From positions 1-35,256 of the forward strand of contig CAJWKT010000011.1 in assembly GCA_913041665.1 (NCBI GenBank): a stretch of 35,256 bases of DNA, written 5' to 3'. The notes beneath the pieces are model-generated. The model made no database searches and was not told the origin of the DNA. It saw only the letters and a list, made by a program, of their open reading frames with translations. This stretch comes from an uncultured Gammaproteobacteria bacterium. Lineage in GTDB: Bacteria > Pseudomonadota > Gammaproteobacteria > Steroidobacterales > Rariloculaceae. Below, piece after piece: positions 15,884 to 24,070 of this stretch (positions are counted from its first letter, which is position 1; every line of letters begins with the position of its first letter). Position numbers and translations under genes: made by a program.

Positions 15884-16230
15884 TTACTGCCAGTTGTTCT
15901 CTAACTTAGTTGTGAGTTCATCGATAAGGCGGGGAAATTCGGTAGCCAGGTCGCTGTGTTCACCGGGATCCAGGGCAATGTTGTAGAGTTGCCAAGAACC
16001 GACATTTGTCCCCGTCCCCATGCTTAGGTGCATTTCGTTAGCAATTTTATAGTTGTTCCTGTGCAAGGCTGCTGCACTTGTCTAAAGATGGCTACTATAT
16101 CTGTCGGTTCATGGGCCGTTTCCGCCAATCTGATTACGTACGGCCAGAAAGAGCGGCCCACAATATCATTGATCTGCCTATCCTTATAATCTCCAGCCCC
16201 GGGATGCCGGTGCTAATAAGCCAAAAGAAA
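15884..16230 (-). pseudogene. Relic of a type I sulfatase (C-terminal fragment, frameshifted)
   Basis: The minus-strand ORF 15884-16066 reads HRNNYKIANE, then GSWQLYNIALDPGEHSDLA, and ends LENNWQ. This corresponds to the last 60 residues of the intact sulfatase-like protein at 31851-33455 (GNYKITNE, VSWQLYDIMSDPGETQDLA, ETNWR). Upstream in another frame comes PGAGDYKDRQINDIVGRSFWPY, matching PGPGDYKGRKIEGIVGRSAWPY of that protein, and a further frame change occurs near 16225. At least two frameshifts and the loss of more than 400 N-terminal codons make it non-functional. It is clearly diverged from the intact copy, so it is an old paralogue rather than a recent duplication. Confidence 0.8.
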
Positions 16231-16347
16231 ACTATATTTACTGGCTGAAATATTGCGAATACGGATGAACAGTGCAATATTCATCAATACTTTGTGTGGG
16301 TTGGACGCACGAATAAATTCAATAATTTATCGACTAACTGGAAATGC

Positions 16348-16353
16348 AGGGAG
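16348..16353 (+). promoter_or_regulatory. Ribosome binding site fixing the MetE-like start
   Basis: AGGGAG lies eight bases before ATG 16362, inside the longer ORF that the track starts at 16344. It supports the shorter protein beginning MLRRAPYRADHVGS. Confidence 0.6.
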
Positions 16354-16361
16354 TATTCAAT

Positions 16362-17495
16362 ATGCTGCGAAGAGCACCGTACAGGGCTGATCACGTAGGT
16401 AGTTTGCTGAGGCCGCCGGCCATTCATGAGGCAAGGAAACATTGCTTCTCGGGTTCTGTCGGTTCCGACAGGTTTGGTACTTCGGATCAATTACGCGAGG
16501 CAGAAGACATAGCGATTGCTGAAGTAGTTAAAATGCAGGAGAGCATTGGTCTGCTGGCAACCACGGATGGAGAGTATCGACGGTGGTTTTGGCACTTTGA
16601 CTTCATGGGTGCATTGTCAGGTATAGAGCTAGTTGAGCGTAATGAAGGTGTTCAGTTTCATGGAATCCAGATTCCCCCAATACATCCCACTATTACGGGA
16701 CGCATCAATTTTCCGGACAATCACCCCATGCTGGATCATTTCCGCTATCTAGCATCAGTTACCAATGTCCAGCCGAAAATGTCGATTCCAGGTCCAAGTT
16801 GTTGTCATTTTAGAATAGCAAAAGCAGACATTGCTCCACCAGAGTATGCGGACGTGGAGGTATTGTTCTCAGATCTGACAAAGACCTACTCAAAAGCCGT
16901 CAGGGAATTCTATAAAGCAGGTTGTCGCTACCTGCAAATGGACGACATTTTCTTTGCGTATCTTTGCGATCCAAATCAACGGGAACAAAAAAAAGCTGAA
17001 GGACTTGATCCCGACTGGCTTATCACCCAATACGCCAAAATGATGCATGATGCTATCGAGGATCGGCCCGAAGATATGGTAATCGCTATGCATCTTTGTC
17101 GGGGAAACTTTCGGTCAACTTGGGCAGTAGAAGGTGCATATGATCCGGCGGCTGACGCAGTCTTTAATCAAACAGGTGTTGACGTGTATTTCATGGAGTA
17201 TGACAGTGAGCGTGCCGGGAGCCTACATCCATTGAGGTTGCTGCCGAAGGGGAGTAAGCGTGTTATGCCGGGCTTTATTACGACGAAAGATGGAAGGCTT
17301 GAGTCAATCGATACCATTGAATCTCGCATCGAAGAAGCTTCGAAATTTGTAGATATTGATCAGCTTGGTATCGCTCCACAGTGTGGGTTTGCCTCGACAG
17401 AAGAGGGTAACTCTCTTTCAGAAGATCAGCAGAAACGTAAACTTGAATTAATAGTTTCGATTGCAGAGAAAGTTTGGGGCGGAATTGATGCATAG
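16362..17495 (+). CDS. MetE C-terminal-like cobalamin-independent methyltransferase (YxjG/YxjH type)
   Basis: From ATG 16362 the product has 377 residues and matches the single-domain relatives of the MetE catalytic half. It starts PYRADHVGSLLRPPAI, then TTDGEYRRWFWHFDFM, SIPGPSCCHF, CRYLQMDDIFFAYLCD, and carries zinc-binding candidates MHLCRGNFR (His and Cys), FMEYDSERAG (Glu) and IAPQCGFAS (Cys). Family members transfer methyl groups to thiols such as homocysteine, but single-domain versions have varied or unknown methyl donors, so the reaction here is not settled. No MetE N-terminal domain is present. It stands alone, convergent with the beta-propeller gene; a run of eight T follows the stop by about 45 bases. 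Confidence 0.85.
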   Translation: MLRRAPYRADHVGSLLRPPAIHEARKHCFSGSVGSDRFGTSDQLREAEDIAIAEVVKMQESIGLLATTDGEYRRWFWHFDFMGALSGIELVERNEGVQFHGIQIPPIHPTITGRINFPDNHPMLDHFRYLASVTNVQPKMSIPGPSCCHFRIAKADIAPPEYADVEVLFSDLTKTYSKAVREFYKAGCRYLQMDDIFFAYLCDPNQREQKKAEGLDPDWLITQYAKMMHDAIEDRPEDMVIAMHLCRGNFRSTWAVEGAYDPAADAVFNQTGVDVYFMEYDSERAGSLHPLRLLPKGSKRVMPGFITTKDGRLESIDTIESRIEEASKFVDIDQLGIAPQCGFASTEEGNSLSEDQQKRKLELIVSIAEKVWGGIDA

Positions 17496-17624
17496 ATTCG
17501 TACTTATTACGGGAAACCTTGGAAACTTTCTTGTCATGAGTACTTTTTTTTATTTTACACATGTGTCAGCCCATCATTCATTCGCAACTCATTACATTAC
17601 TAATGAGTTATTTGAGATATTCTT

Positions 17625-19148
17625 TTAGTAATCCATGGATCTTCCTGTGAATGGATTAACTCCCCCATGGAAGCCACCTTGGTCACGCACCACTCGTGCA
17701 ACACCGTCCTCGTTGTAGTGCACCCAAACTAAACCATGCGGGTCACCCCATTTGGGCATGTCGATCACATGTGTCTGTTGTCGGGTTTGGGTATCAAAAA
17801 CGAAAATCTGCCCATCACCATTCGCAGTAGCCCATATTTCTTTGCCATTGGGTGCTAGCAGGATGTGATCAACTACGTAGCCGGAGAACAGGGTTTCAAG
17901 ATGCCTCCCGTCATCAGTATCGAAGACTGTGACGGTTCGGCCAAAAAACTCATTGGCCTCACCCTTATCAGCAACCCATATTTCCGACTGGTCCGCATTG
18001 AATGTTGCACCGTAGGGACCAATTCCCGTAGCTCTGTGCCATTCAATGGCACCAGTTTCCAGGTTGATTTTCGTCAGGCTCGATGAACCAGCGGCTGGGA
18101 CATAGATATTTTCACTGGCATTGTCTATCAAGATCCAGTCGCCGCGATATCCGGGGTAAGGATATTCGTTTACGACTTCCCAGGTATTCGGGTCAATCTG
18201 CGCTACCCAGTACGGTCGCAGGGTTGTCAGTACGCCACGACTAAGATTGACTGCGCCAATAAAACCGGAAAGCGCCATTGGGCCGTACCCGACGGGCTCC
18301 ATGAGGATGTAGATATATTCGTTATCCGTGAACGAGGTATAAGTGTTACCGCCTAAATCCTCTCCCCGAACGCCACCAATGATTTCATCGGTTTCCGGGT
18401 CAAAGAGAAATACGTCTAGGCCTGCCTCTTCACGGGCGAAAGTATCAATTAACAAATAGCGGTCTTGGAATATCTGTCCGTGGTGCATCCGACCCCCGAC
18501 TGTCATTTGTTTGACAGGCTGAAGGGTCAGGGCATCAATTTTGATGAGTGAGGCTACTGCATTAAGCCCGGCGCTGTTCGCGTCATCGCTTGAAAAAGCG
18601 CCAACGATATAAACAAATTTTCCATCGGGAGAGACAACCGTGGTGTGAACGCTGGATCGTAGTTCGGGTGAAAGTTCGTAGGCCGCGATCATTTCCTTTG
18701 TTTCAGCGTCCCCAACCGACACTTGGCTTGATTCGGCCCCTACGGTCCTTCGGCCGGCAGAATAAAAGTTAGTAGTGGTTCCCAGATTTTCGTAAAAATA
18801 GGTTTTTCCGGGTTGCGGCTCAAATTTCGGCTCTCCAGGTTCGAATACGGCGATTTCCTGCACTTCATAGTTGTGCATGACACTGCCGGTTTTGGCGCGA
18901 CGTTGCCAATTTTCCAGTAGGTCATCAAAAGATTCGATGCTACCGACGAGTTGGTCGCGTTCGGTTGTTGGAAATTGCTCAAGAAACTCTGAGGTATTTG
19001 GCACGACTCCAGCCCCCTGCCTGAGCAATGAGCTATTTACTTCAGTGGAAAGCCGCTCTTCACGGGTAGGTGATGTTTGGGTACTAGCAATTTCGTAAAA
19101 TGCGAATAGTCCCACAGGAACAATAAGCAGTGATTTCCATTTTTTCAC
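17625..19148 (-). CDS. Secreted YncE/YVTN-type beta-propeller protein
   Basis: The 507-residue protein starts at GTG 19148 behind AGAGG. It has an N-terminal signal or anchor (SLLIVPVGLFAFYEIAS) and then a linker of about 130 residues. From about residue 160 come propeller blades with the phrases VVSPDGKFVYIVGAF, VASLIKIDALTLQPV, IDNASENIYVPAAGSSSLTKINLETG, ATFNADQSEIWVADKG and LAPNGKEIWATANGDGQIFVFDTQT. Histidine-containing spots HHGQIF and WGDPHGLVWVHY recall metal or redox propellers such as the N-terminal domain of nitrous oxide reductase, but no CuA or haem motif is visible. A periplasmic sensing, scaffold or catalytic role is possible; I do not know the function. It is divergent from the membrane-anchor gene at 19265. 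Confidence 0.8.
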   Translation of the reverse strand: MKKWKSLLIVPVGLFAFYEIASTQTSPTREERLSTEVNSSLLRQGAGVVPNTSEFLEQFPTTERDQLVGSIESFDDLLENWQRRAKTGSVMHNYEVQEIAVFEPGEPKFEPQPGKTYFYENLGTTTNFYSAGRRTVGAESSQVSVGDAETKEMIAAYELSPELRSSVHTTVVSPDGKFVYIVGAFSSDDANSAGLNAVASLIKIDALTLQPVKQMTVGGRMHHGQIFQDRYLLIDTFAREEAGLDVFLFDPETDEIIGGVRGEDLGGNTYTSFTDNEYIYILMEPVGYGPMALSGFIGAVNLSRGVLTTLRPYWVAQIDPNTWEVVNEYPYPGYRGDWILIDNASENIYVPAAGSSSLTKINLETGAIEWHRATGIGPYGATFNADQSEIWVADKGEANEFFGRTVTVFDTDDGRHLETLFSGYVVDHILLAPNGKEIWATANGDGQIFVFDTQTRQQTHVIDMPKWGDPHGLVWVHYNEDGVARVVRDQGGFHGGVNPFTGRSMDY

Positions 19149-19239
19149 GATTTTTAACCTCTCTTAAGCGGACTAAGCCATGATAGCCTATCTCTATATT
19201 TATGGTTATAGTCTGCAGTGTGCTAGGCGGTAACATAAC

Positions 19240-19259
19240 GTTTAAGAATGTTTAAGGAT
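19240..19259 (+). repeat. Tandem 10-base direct repeat before the anchor-protein gene
   Basis: GTTTAAGAAT is followed at once by GTTTAAGGAT, one mismatch in ten. The second copy contains the AAGGAT that serves as Shine-Dalgarno for ATG 19265. It may be an operator half-site pair or chance in AT-rich DNA. Confidence 0.35.
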
Positions 19260-19264
19260 TTATT

Positions 19265-19903
19265 ATGACGGAGTCAGTACCTACAGAAATTAAGAATATC
19301 TCTCCTAGGCAATTGTGGCTTGGAGTCTTGGCATCTGTTGTCATTGCTCTTGTTTTGTTATTTGTAGTGGTATTGCCGGCAGAAAAAGGGATTGATCCGA
19401 CTGGCGCGGGAAGGCTATTGGGGCTTAATGCGCTCAGTAATCCGGTAAGGACAATTGAAATCGTGGATATTGTGGGTGGTAATGAGGAATATCGAAATGT
19501 AGAAATTCCCGATTTTGGAGACCCTGTACCGCTACCAAATCCGAACGTCTATCAGGGTGAAGCGGAAGTTTTCCAAAGTGAATCGAGACAAATTTTACTT
19601 GGTCCGTTCGAGGAGACAGAAATAAAAATGGTGCTTGCACAGGGAAAGATGATTCTTTACTCCTGGGAGGTTGATCGTGGCGATATATATGTTGATTTTC
19701 ATGGACATGAACCTGGCGTTAATGACTACTGGGTACGGTACCAGGAACAACAGGAAGGCGTTGGCGGTAACGGATCACTCGTTGCCCCCTTTGAGGGACA
19801 GCATGGCTGGTATTGGCTGAACTACAATGAGTTTCCGGTTGTCATTACACTTAACATTAGTGGTTATTATTCCGGCATTATTGACTTAAGTGCTAATTTT
19901 TAA
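19265..19903 (+). CDS. Membrane-anchored protein of unknown function ('transmembrane anchor protein' type)
   Basis: The 212-residue protein has one N-terminal membrane helix (LWLGVLASVVIALVLLFVVVLPA) followed by EKGIDPTGAGRLLGL, a phrase I associate with proteins annotated only as 'transmembrane anchor protein'. The C-terminal domain (from about residue 110) has LAQGKMILYSWEVDRGDIYVDFHGH, APFEGQHGWYWLN and a final strand VITLNISGYYSG, suggesting a periplasmic beta-sandwich. ATG 19265 follows AAGGA with good spacing. It heads a plus-strand run with the cupin and a DUF6152 gene. In my recollection such proteins occur near HupE/UreJ genes, and one lies 7.3 kb downstream here. Function unknown. 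Confidence 0.72.
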   Translation: MTESVPTEIKNISPRQLWLGVLASVVIALVLLFVVVLPAEKGIDPTGAGRLLGLNALSNPVRTIEIVDIVGGNEEYRNVEIPDFGDPVPLPNPNVYQGEAEVFQSESRQILLGPFEETEIKMVLAQGKMILYSWEVDRGDIYVDFHGHEPGVNDYWVRYQEQQEGVGGNGSLVAPFEGQHGWYWLNYNEFPVVITLNISGYYSGIIDLSANF

Positions 19904-19956
19904 ATGGTATTTTTTAATCAGTATCAACAGACTAAGTTTTCAGTGGTGCACACATT

Positions 19957-20388
19957 GTGAAAAAAAACATTACAAAAATATTTGGATTACTTTTTTTCCC
20001 TTTGCTTATCTCAGCCGATATAGATGAGGGTTTTATGCGGATTTCCCCGAGCGAGCTGGATTGGATCCAGCGAGAAAGCGGAACATCGTATGTGGTGCTG
20101 ACGGGTGATCCGCAGTCGGAGGGGCTATATATTCAACGGAATAAATTTCCTCCAGGCGCTTTTTCGCGACCACATCATCACGATCAGGACCGTTTTGTTA
20201 CGGTGATATCGGGCGTTTGGTATACCGGTACAGGCGATGACTTTAATCCGGACAATACCGTTCCGCTTGGACCGGGCAGCTATATGAAACACCCAGCGGG
20301 AGGAGTACATTTTGACGGCGCCAAGGAAGGTGAGGTTATTGTTGAAATTCGCGGAATGGGGCCCGTTCATACCACGTTTGTTGAGTAG
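19957..20388 (+). CDS. Secreted single-domain cupin
   Basis: The 143-residue protein starts at GTG 19957, followed by a signal peptide (MKKNITKIFGLLFFPLLISA, cleavage probable before DIDEG). The cupin barrel shows motif 1 as FSRPHHHDQDRFVTVISGVWYTG and motif 2 as GPGSYMKHPAGGVHFDGA, with HxH and later His/Glu as likely metal ligands. Periplasmic cupins of this sort are often annotated only as cupin-domain proteins; no substrate can be assigned. It sits 53 bases after the anchor-protein gene and 33 before the DUF6152 gene, so one operon is likely. No strong Shine-Dalgarno precedes the GTG; the next ATG would remove the signal peptide. Confidence 0.83.
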   Translation: MKKNITKIFGLLFFPLLISADIDEGFMRISPSELDWIQRESGTSYVVLTGDPQSEGLYIQRNKFPPGAFSRPHHHDQDRFVTVISGVWYTGTGDDFNPDNTVPLGPGSYMKHPAGGVHFDGAKEGEVIVEIRGMGPVHTTFVE

Positions 20389-20421
20389 TTCGTGAATTAG
20401 CTTGAGGCCCTAGCTCAGAAA

Positions 20422-21432
20422 ATGGGATATCTGAATAAATGGCAGGGTGCAGTTGTTGCGGCGCCCGTATTTTTTTTGGTGTCCCCGGTTCTTGCGCATC
20501 ATAGCGAAGCTGGATTTGACACAGACAAGGTAGTCGCCTTTGTCGGTACAGTGGTTGAGTATAGTTGGCGTAACCCCCACGTCTATATTGATATTGAGAA
20601 TCTTGATTCTCTGAATAGACGAACCATCTGGGAAATTGAAACTGGCGCAACCCCGATAATGAGAAGAAGTGGTTGGAGTCCTGATTCCTTGGTGGTCGGA
20701 GATGTTGTGTCCATCAGGGCGCATCCAGAAAGAGATACTAGAAGGAACTACGCTTTGCTTATTTCGTTAGAGAAAGAAAACGGGGATGCCCTCTCTCAAA
20801 CTTCGGGTAATCCTCAAGTTGTTGCGACAACTACTAGTCTTGAGGGGATTTGGAAAGGATTCGGTCCGAGTTTGGAACCTTTTCGCAGGGCCTTCAACCA
20901 GACCCCGTTGACTAAAATGGGACTTGAAGCAAAGGAAGCATACAACTTTTATGAAGACGCGCCGGCAGCAATGTGTGTAGCTCCGTCGTCCCCACACATC
21001 ATTTCCACTGGCCTTTATGTAACTCAGGTAGAGTTAATGGAGGACCGGGTAATTTTTCACAATGAATTTTTTGACGCTGAACGTATTGTATATATGGATG
21101 GACGTGGCCACCCGGCAGAACAGGAACGCAGTACGCAGGGCCACTCTATAGGCTGGTGGGAGGATAATGTTTTAGTAGTCGATACCACGAATTTTTCGGA
21201 TCACCGGATCGGGAATGGTACTGGGGTGCCCTCTGGGTCCCAGAAGCATTTGGTTGAGAAGTATCAGCTTAGTGAGGATGGGACGAAGTTAATGATTGAG
21301 GTTACGCTGACCGACCCTGAGTATTTGTCAGAACCTTTTACTGGGTCCTTGGAGTGGAGGTATACCCCTGAATTTGAATTATTTCGCTACAACTGTGATT
21401 TTGAGGTTTCTAGGCGCTTCAGGCTGGATTAG
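20422..21432 (+). CDS. Secreted DUF6152-type protein, copy 1
   Basis: The 336-residue protein has a signal peptide (GAVVAAPVFFLVSPVLA) ending just before the family hallmark HHSEAGFD. The DUF6152 domain continues FVGTVVEYSWRNPHVYIDIEN and IMRRSGWSPDSLVVGDVVSIRAHP. The longer C-terminal domain has RIVYMDGRGHP and GHSIGWWEDNVLVVDTTNF, then TLTDPEYLSEPFTGSLEWRYTPEFELFRYNCDFE. The gene at 28071 has the same architecture with the same landmarks, so they are paralogues. Function is unknown; the N-terminal histidine pair and export suggest periplasmic metal or ligand binding, which is inference. It ends eight bases from the convergent modA-like gene. Confidence 0.8.
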   Translation: MGYLNKWQGAVVAAPVFFLVSPVLAHHSEAGFDTDKVVAFVGTVVEYSWRNPHVYIDIENLDSLNRRTIWEIETGATPIMRRSGWSPDSLVVGDVVSIRAHPERDTRRNYALLISLEKENGDALSQTSGNPQVVATTTSLEGIWKGFGPSLEPFRRAFNQTPLTKMGLEAKEAYNFYEDAPAAMCVAPSSPHIISTGLYVTQVELMEDRVIFHNEFFDAERIVYMDGRGHPAEQERSTQGHSIGWWEDNVLVVDTTNFSDHRIGNGTGVPSGSQKHLVEKYQLSEDGTKLMIEVTLTDPEYLSEPFTGSLEWRYTPEFELFRYNCDFEVSRRFRLD

Positions 21433-21440
21433 GTAACTAG

Positions 21441-22208
21441 TTAGTCCTCTAAGTACCCGTGTTGTTTGATAATGTTAGAGGCATCCCTGGAGCGCAGATA
21501 ATTATAAAAAGAGATGGCAGCAGGGTTTTTGGCTCCCCGTATTAACAAAATAGCGTCTTGTAGAATCGGGTCGTACAGCGCAGGAGGAATAACGATAAAA
21601 TTTCTGTGGGTTTTGTAGCCTAGAGCCTGAGAGAGAGCCACAAGACCAAGATCAGCGTTACCCGTCTGAGCCCAGACAAAAGCTTGGTTTGTATTTTCAG
21701 CTAATACAATACGTTCCTGTAGTTGGGGCCAAATCCCTAAGGCAGTTAGGGTTTGACGCGCAGCAAATCCGTAAGGTGCGATACGTGGATTTGCGATGGC
21801 CAAATAACGAAAATTACCTTCCTTGAGTTCCTTTAGCATCGCCGATGCTCTGATGTTCAGATTGTTCCCCCATAGCACCAGTTGCCCGCGCGCATAGGTA
21901 AACTGTGAGACAGGATCCGCGAAACCGGATTCAACTAATAATGTAGCTGTCTTTTGATCAGCCGACAAAAGAACATCAAATGGTGCTCCGTTGATGATTT
22001 GCGCATAGAGCTGGCCAGTCGATCCGGTAACTAAAACCACCTCATGGGAGCCGTTTAGCTCAAAGGAATCTTTCAGATCATAAAAAGCAATTAAGAAATT
22101 TGCAGATACGGCCACGGTGACTGACTCTGCATGACCAAAGCGACCTCCCAAGAGAAATAGGAGTACCAACCAAGCCATTGTTTTTCGGCATTGAGCCTTT
22201 AGCCTCAT
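21441..22208 (-). CDS. ModA-like molybdate/tungstate-type periplasmic binding protein
   Basis: The 255-residue protein has a signal peptide (MAWLVLLFLLGGRFGHA) and the ModA pattern VTVAVSANFLIAFYDLKDSFE, VTGSTGQLYAQIINGAPFDVLLSADQ and FTYARGQLVLWG, later IANPRIAPYGFAARQTL and GNADLGLVALSQ. ModA proteins deliver molybdate or tungstate to the ModBC ABC transporter. No modB or modC is in the window. Instead this gene is the last of a minus-strand set dctP-dctQ-dctM-modA, starting 22 bases after dctM. Either it serves a transporter elsewhere, or it binds another oxyanion, or it works with the TRAP system. ATG 22208 lacks a clear Shine-Dalgarno. Confidence 0.85.
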   Translation of the reverse strand: MRLKAQCRKTMAWLVLLFLLGGRFGHAESVTVAVSANFLIAFYDLKDSFELNGSHEVVLVTGSTGQLYAQIINGAPFDVLLSADQKTATLLVESGFADPVSQFTYARGQLVLWGNNLNIRASAMLKELKEGNFRYLAIANPRIAPYGFAARQTLTALGIWPQLQERIVLAENTNQAFVWAQTGNADLGLVALSQALGYKTHRNFIVIPPALYDPILQDAILLIRGAKNPAAISFYNYLRSRDASNIIKQHGYLED

Positions 22209-22229
22209 AAAATTTTTGTGTAAACCTTA

Positions 22230-23546
22230 TTATCCACTAACACCCATGAGACGCTCGGGAAGCCAGGTTGCGATTTCAGGAAACACGCATAGCAATATAA
22301 TTGAAAGCAACATTAGTAAGACAAAGGGAATGGTCCCCCTAAGTATTTGCGGTAGCCCCACGTCGGGTACTATTCCCTTGATCACGTATAGGTTAAGTCC
22401 CACCGGTGGTGTAATGAGCCCGATCTCCATGTTAATTGTTAGTACTACTGCAAACCAATAGGGATCAAATCCAGCTTGAAGGATGATTGGGAGCAAGATG
22501 GGAGCAGTCATCAAGATAACTGCGACCGGGGGGAGAAAAAATCCGGCTACAAGAAGAAAGATATTAATGATAGCTAAGAGTAGCCAGCGATTTACCCCAA
22601 TTGTAGCAATCCATTCGGCAATGGATTGGGTAATGAAGAGGCTCGAAAGCGTATAGCTCAGCAATTCAGCTGCCCCGATGATCATCATGATCATGACGCT
22701 TTCCCGGGTGCTAGTACTGAGGATGTCCCAGATTTGTTTAGGTTTTCTAATTCCGTAAATAACTGCTATCAATACAAAGCAGAGCATCGCGCCAACGCCA
22801 GCAGCTTCAGAAGGTGTTGCGACACCGCCATATAGCGCGTAGAGGATTCCCGCTATGATTAATAAAAAGGGCAGCACGCGGGGTACTTGTTCAATTTTTT
22901 CTCTCAAACTAAAGTGACGCCGTGAGCCTTTAGCGAAGGTGCCGCTCCGTAGGGAGTAGTACATTGACCAACCAATGAAAAGTAGCGTGAGCATTAATCC
23001 AGGAAGAACGCCGGCAATAAATAACCGTCCGATTGAAGTACCGGTTGAAATTCCATAGATGATCATCGTGACACTGGGCGGAATTAAAATTCCTAAAGTA
23101 CCTCCGGCAGCTATTGAGCCGGTTGCGAGTTCTTCTGGATAGCCATGCTTTCGCATCTCTGGAATGCCCATTTTTCCAATTGCTGCACAGGTAGCTGGCG
23201 AGGAACCACTGAGAGCGGCAAAGATTGCGCAGGCTCCAATGTTCGAAATAGCAAGACCACCAGGCACTCGCGTAAGCCAACGATCTAATGCTCCATAAAG
23301 ATCGCTACCAGCTGGAGAAGAGGCCACAGCTGCGCCCATAGCAATAAACATAGGGATTGAAACCAGCGTAAAGTTTGAGAGCCCAGAGAAAAATAGCTCT
23401 CCAGTGAAAATGAGGCTGTCGGGGCCCTCAAAGATGGCTAAAAAAAATAGGGAGACCGCTGTAAGGCCGAATGCTACAGGGATACCGCTTCCAAGAACTA
23501 ACACAGTCACAAGCCCGATCAAAACACCGATTTCAATCGGACTCAT
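22230..23546 (-). CDS. TRAP transporter large permease subunit (DctM family)
   Basis: DctM is the 12-helix ion-coupled translocation subunit of TRAP uptake systems. The 438-residue length is usual. Visible landmarks are a hydrophobic start IGVLIGLVTVLVLGSGIPVAFGL, SIPMFIAMGAAVASSPAGSDLYGALDRWL, SGSSPATCAAIGKMGIPEMRKHGYPEELATGSIAAGGTLGILIPPS, ATPSEAAGVGA and a late GLITPPVGLNLYVIKG. The ATG begins directly after the dctQ stop (TAAATG), so translation is coupled. The transported substrate cannot be read from this subunit; carboxylates are the general class for the family. Confidence 0.95.
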   Translation of the reverse strand: MSPIEIGVLIGLVTVLVLGSGIPVAFGLTAVSLFFLAIFEGPDSLIFTGELFFSGLSNFTLVSIPMFIAMGAAVASSPAGSDLYGALDRWLTRVPGGLAISNIGACAIFAALSGSSPATCAAIGKMGIPEMRKHGYPEELATGSIAAGGTLGILIPPSVTMIIYGISTGTSIGRLFIAGVLPGLMLTLLFIGWSMYYSLRSGTFAKGSRRHFSLREKIEQVPRVLPFLLIIAGILYALYGGVATPSEAAGVGAMLCFVLIAVIYGIRKPKQIWDILSTSTRESVMIMMIIGAAELLSYTLSSLFITQSIAEWIATIGVNRWLLLAIINIFLLVAGFFLPPVAVILMTAPILLPIILQAGFDPYWFAVVLTINMEIGLITPPVGLNLYVIKGIVPDVGLPQILRGTIPFVLLMLLSIILLCVFPEIATWLPERLMGVSG

Positions 23547-24065
23547 TTATTTTCTCACTGTACTTTGAGTGTCAGTATCAAATTTCCTGTCCGCGGCAAA
23601 AGAAAGAATATTCACTAGGTATTGAAGGGTAAGCACAGAAAACCCGACTACCAGAGGAAGAAGTGGTATCCATAAGGGGGGTGCCCAAATAGATTCTGTT
23701 GTCCAATTTTTTGTCCAGGCCTCATGGAAGTACACCCAGCTGCTCCAAGCTAAGATACCGCAAGCAGCCAACGCAATTGTGGATGAGAAAATGGAAAGGA
23801 AGTGTTTTCCCCTTGGTGATAGGTAGTGTGGTATCAGATCAACATTTACATGCCCGCCCTTCAATAAGACATAAGGGCTTCCCATGACAGTAGTGGCTAC
23901 AATTGAAAAGGTAACAAATTCGGTTTGCCAGATAGTAGAGGCCCCGATCAGATAACGAATTAGAACCATTTCGCATACGACTGCACAGGCCGCCCCAAGG
24001 CAGAGTACGGCAAGCACACCACAGGCCCAGGAGAGCCAGTTGACACTTCGCAGGAGCAGGTTCAT
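23547..24065 (-). CDS. TRAP transporter small permease subunit (DctQ family)
   Basis: This gene encodes the four-helix DctQ partner of DctM. Hydrophobic segments include LSWACGVLAVLCLGAACAVV, FVTFSIVATTVMGSPYVLL, FLSIFSSTIALAACGILAW and a last one at WIPLLPLVVGFSVLTLQYL; GGHVNVDLIPHYLSPRGK between helices 2 and 3 is typical. The track starts at TTG 24074, but ATG 24065 (MNLLLRSVNW) lies just behind TGAGG and avoids the overlap with dctP, so I use it; the product is then about 172 residues. Confidence 0.92.
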   Translation of the reverse strand: MNLLLRSVNWLSWACGVLAVLCLGAACAVVCEMVLIRYLIGASTIWQTEFVTFSIVATTVMGSPYVLLKGGHVNVDLIPHYLSPRGKHFLSIFSSTIALAACGILAWSSWVYFHEAWTKNWTTESIWAPPLWIPLLPLVVGFSVLTLQYLVNILSFAADRKFDTDTQSTVRK

Positions 24066-24070
24066 ATGCC

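Noticed and set aside
17506-17553. Terminator between the MetE-like and propeller genes
   Set aside because: There is a run of eight T, but only GTACT/AGTAC with a very long loop precedes it; too weak to call.
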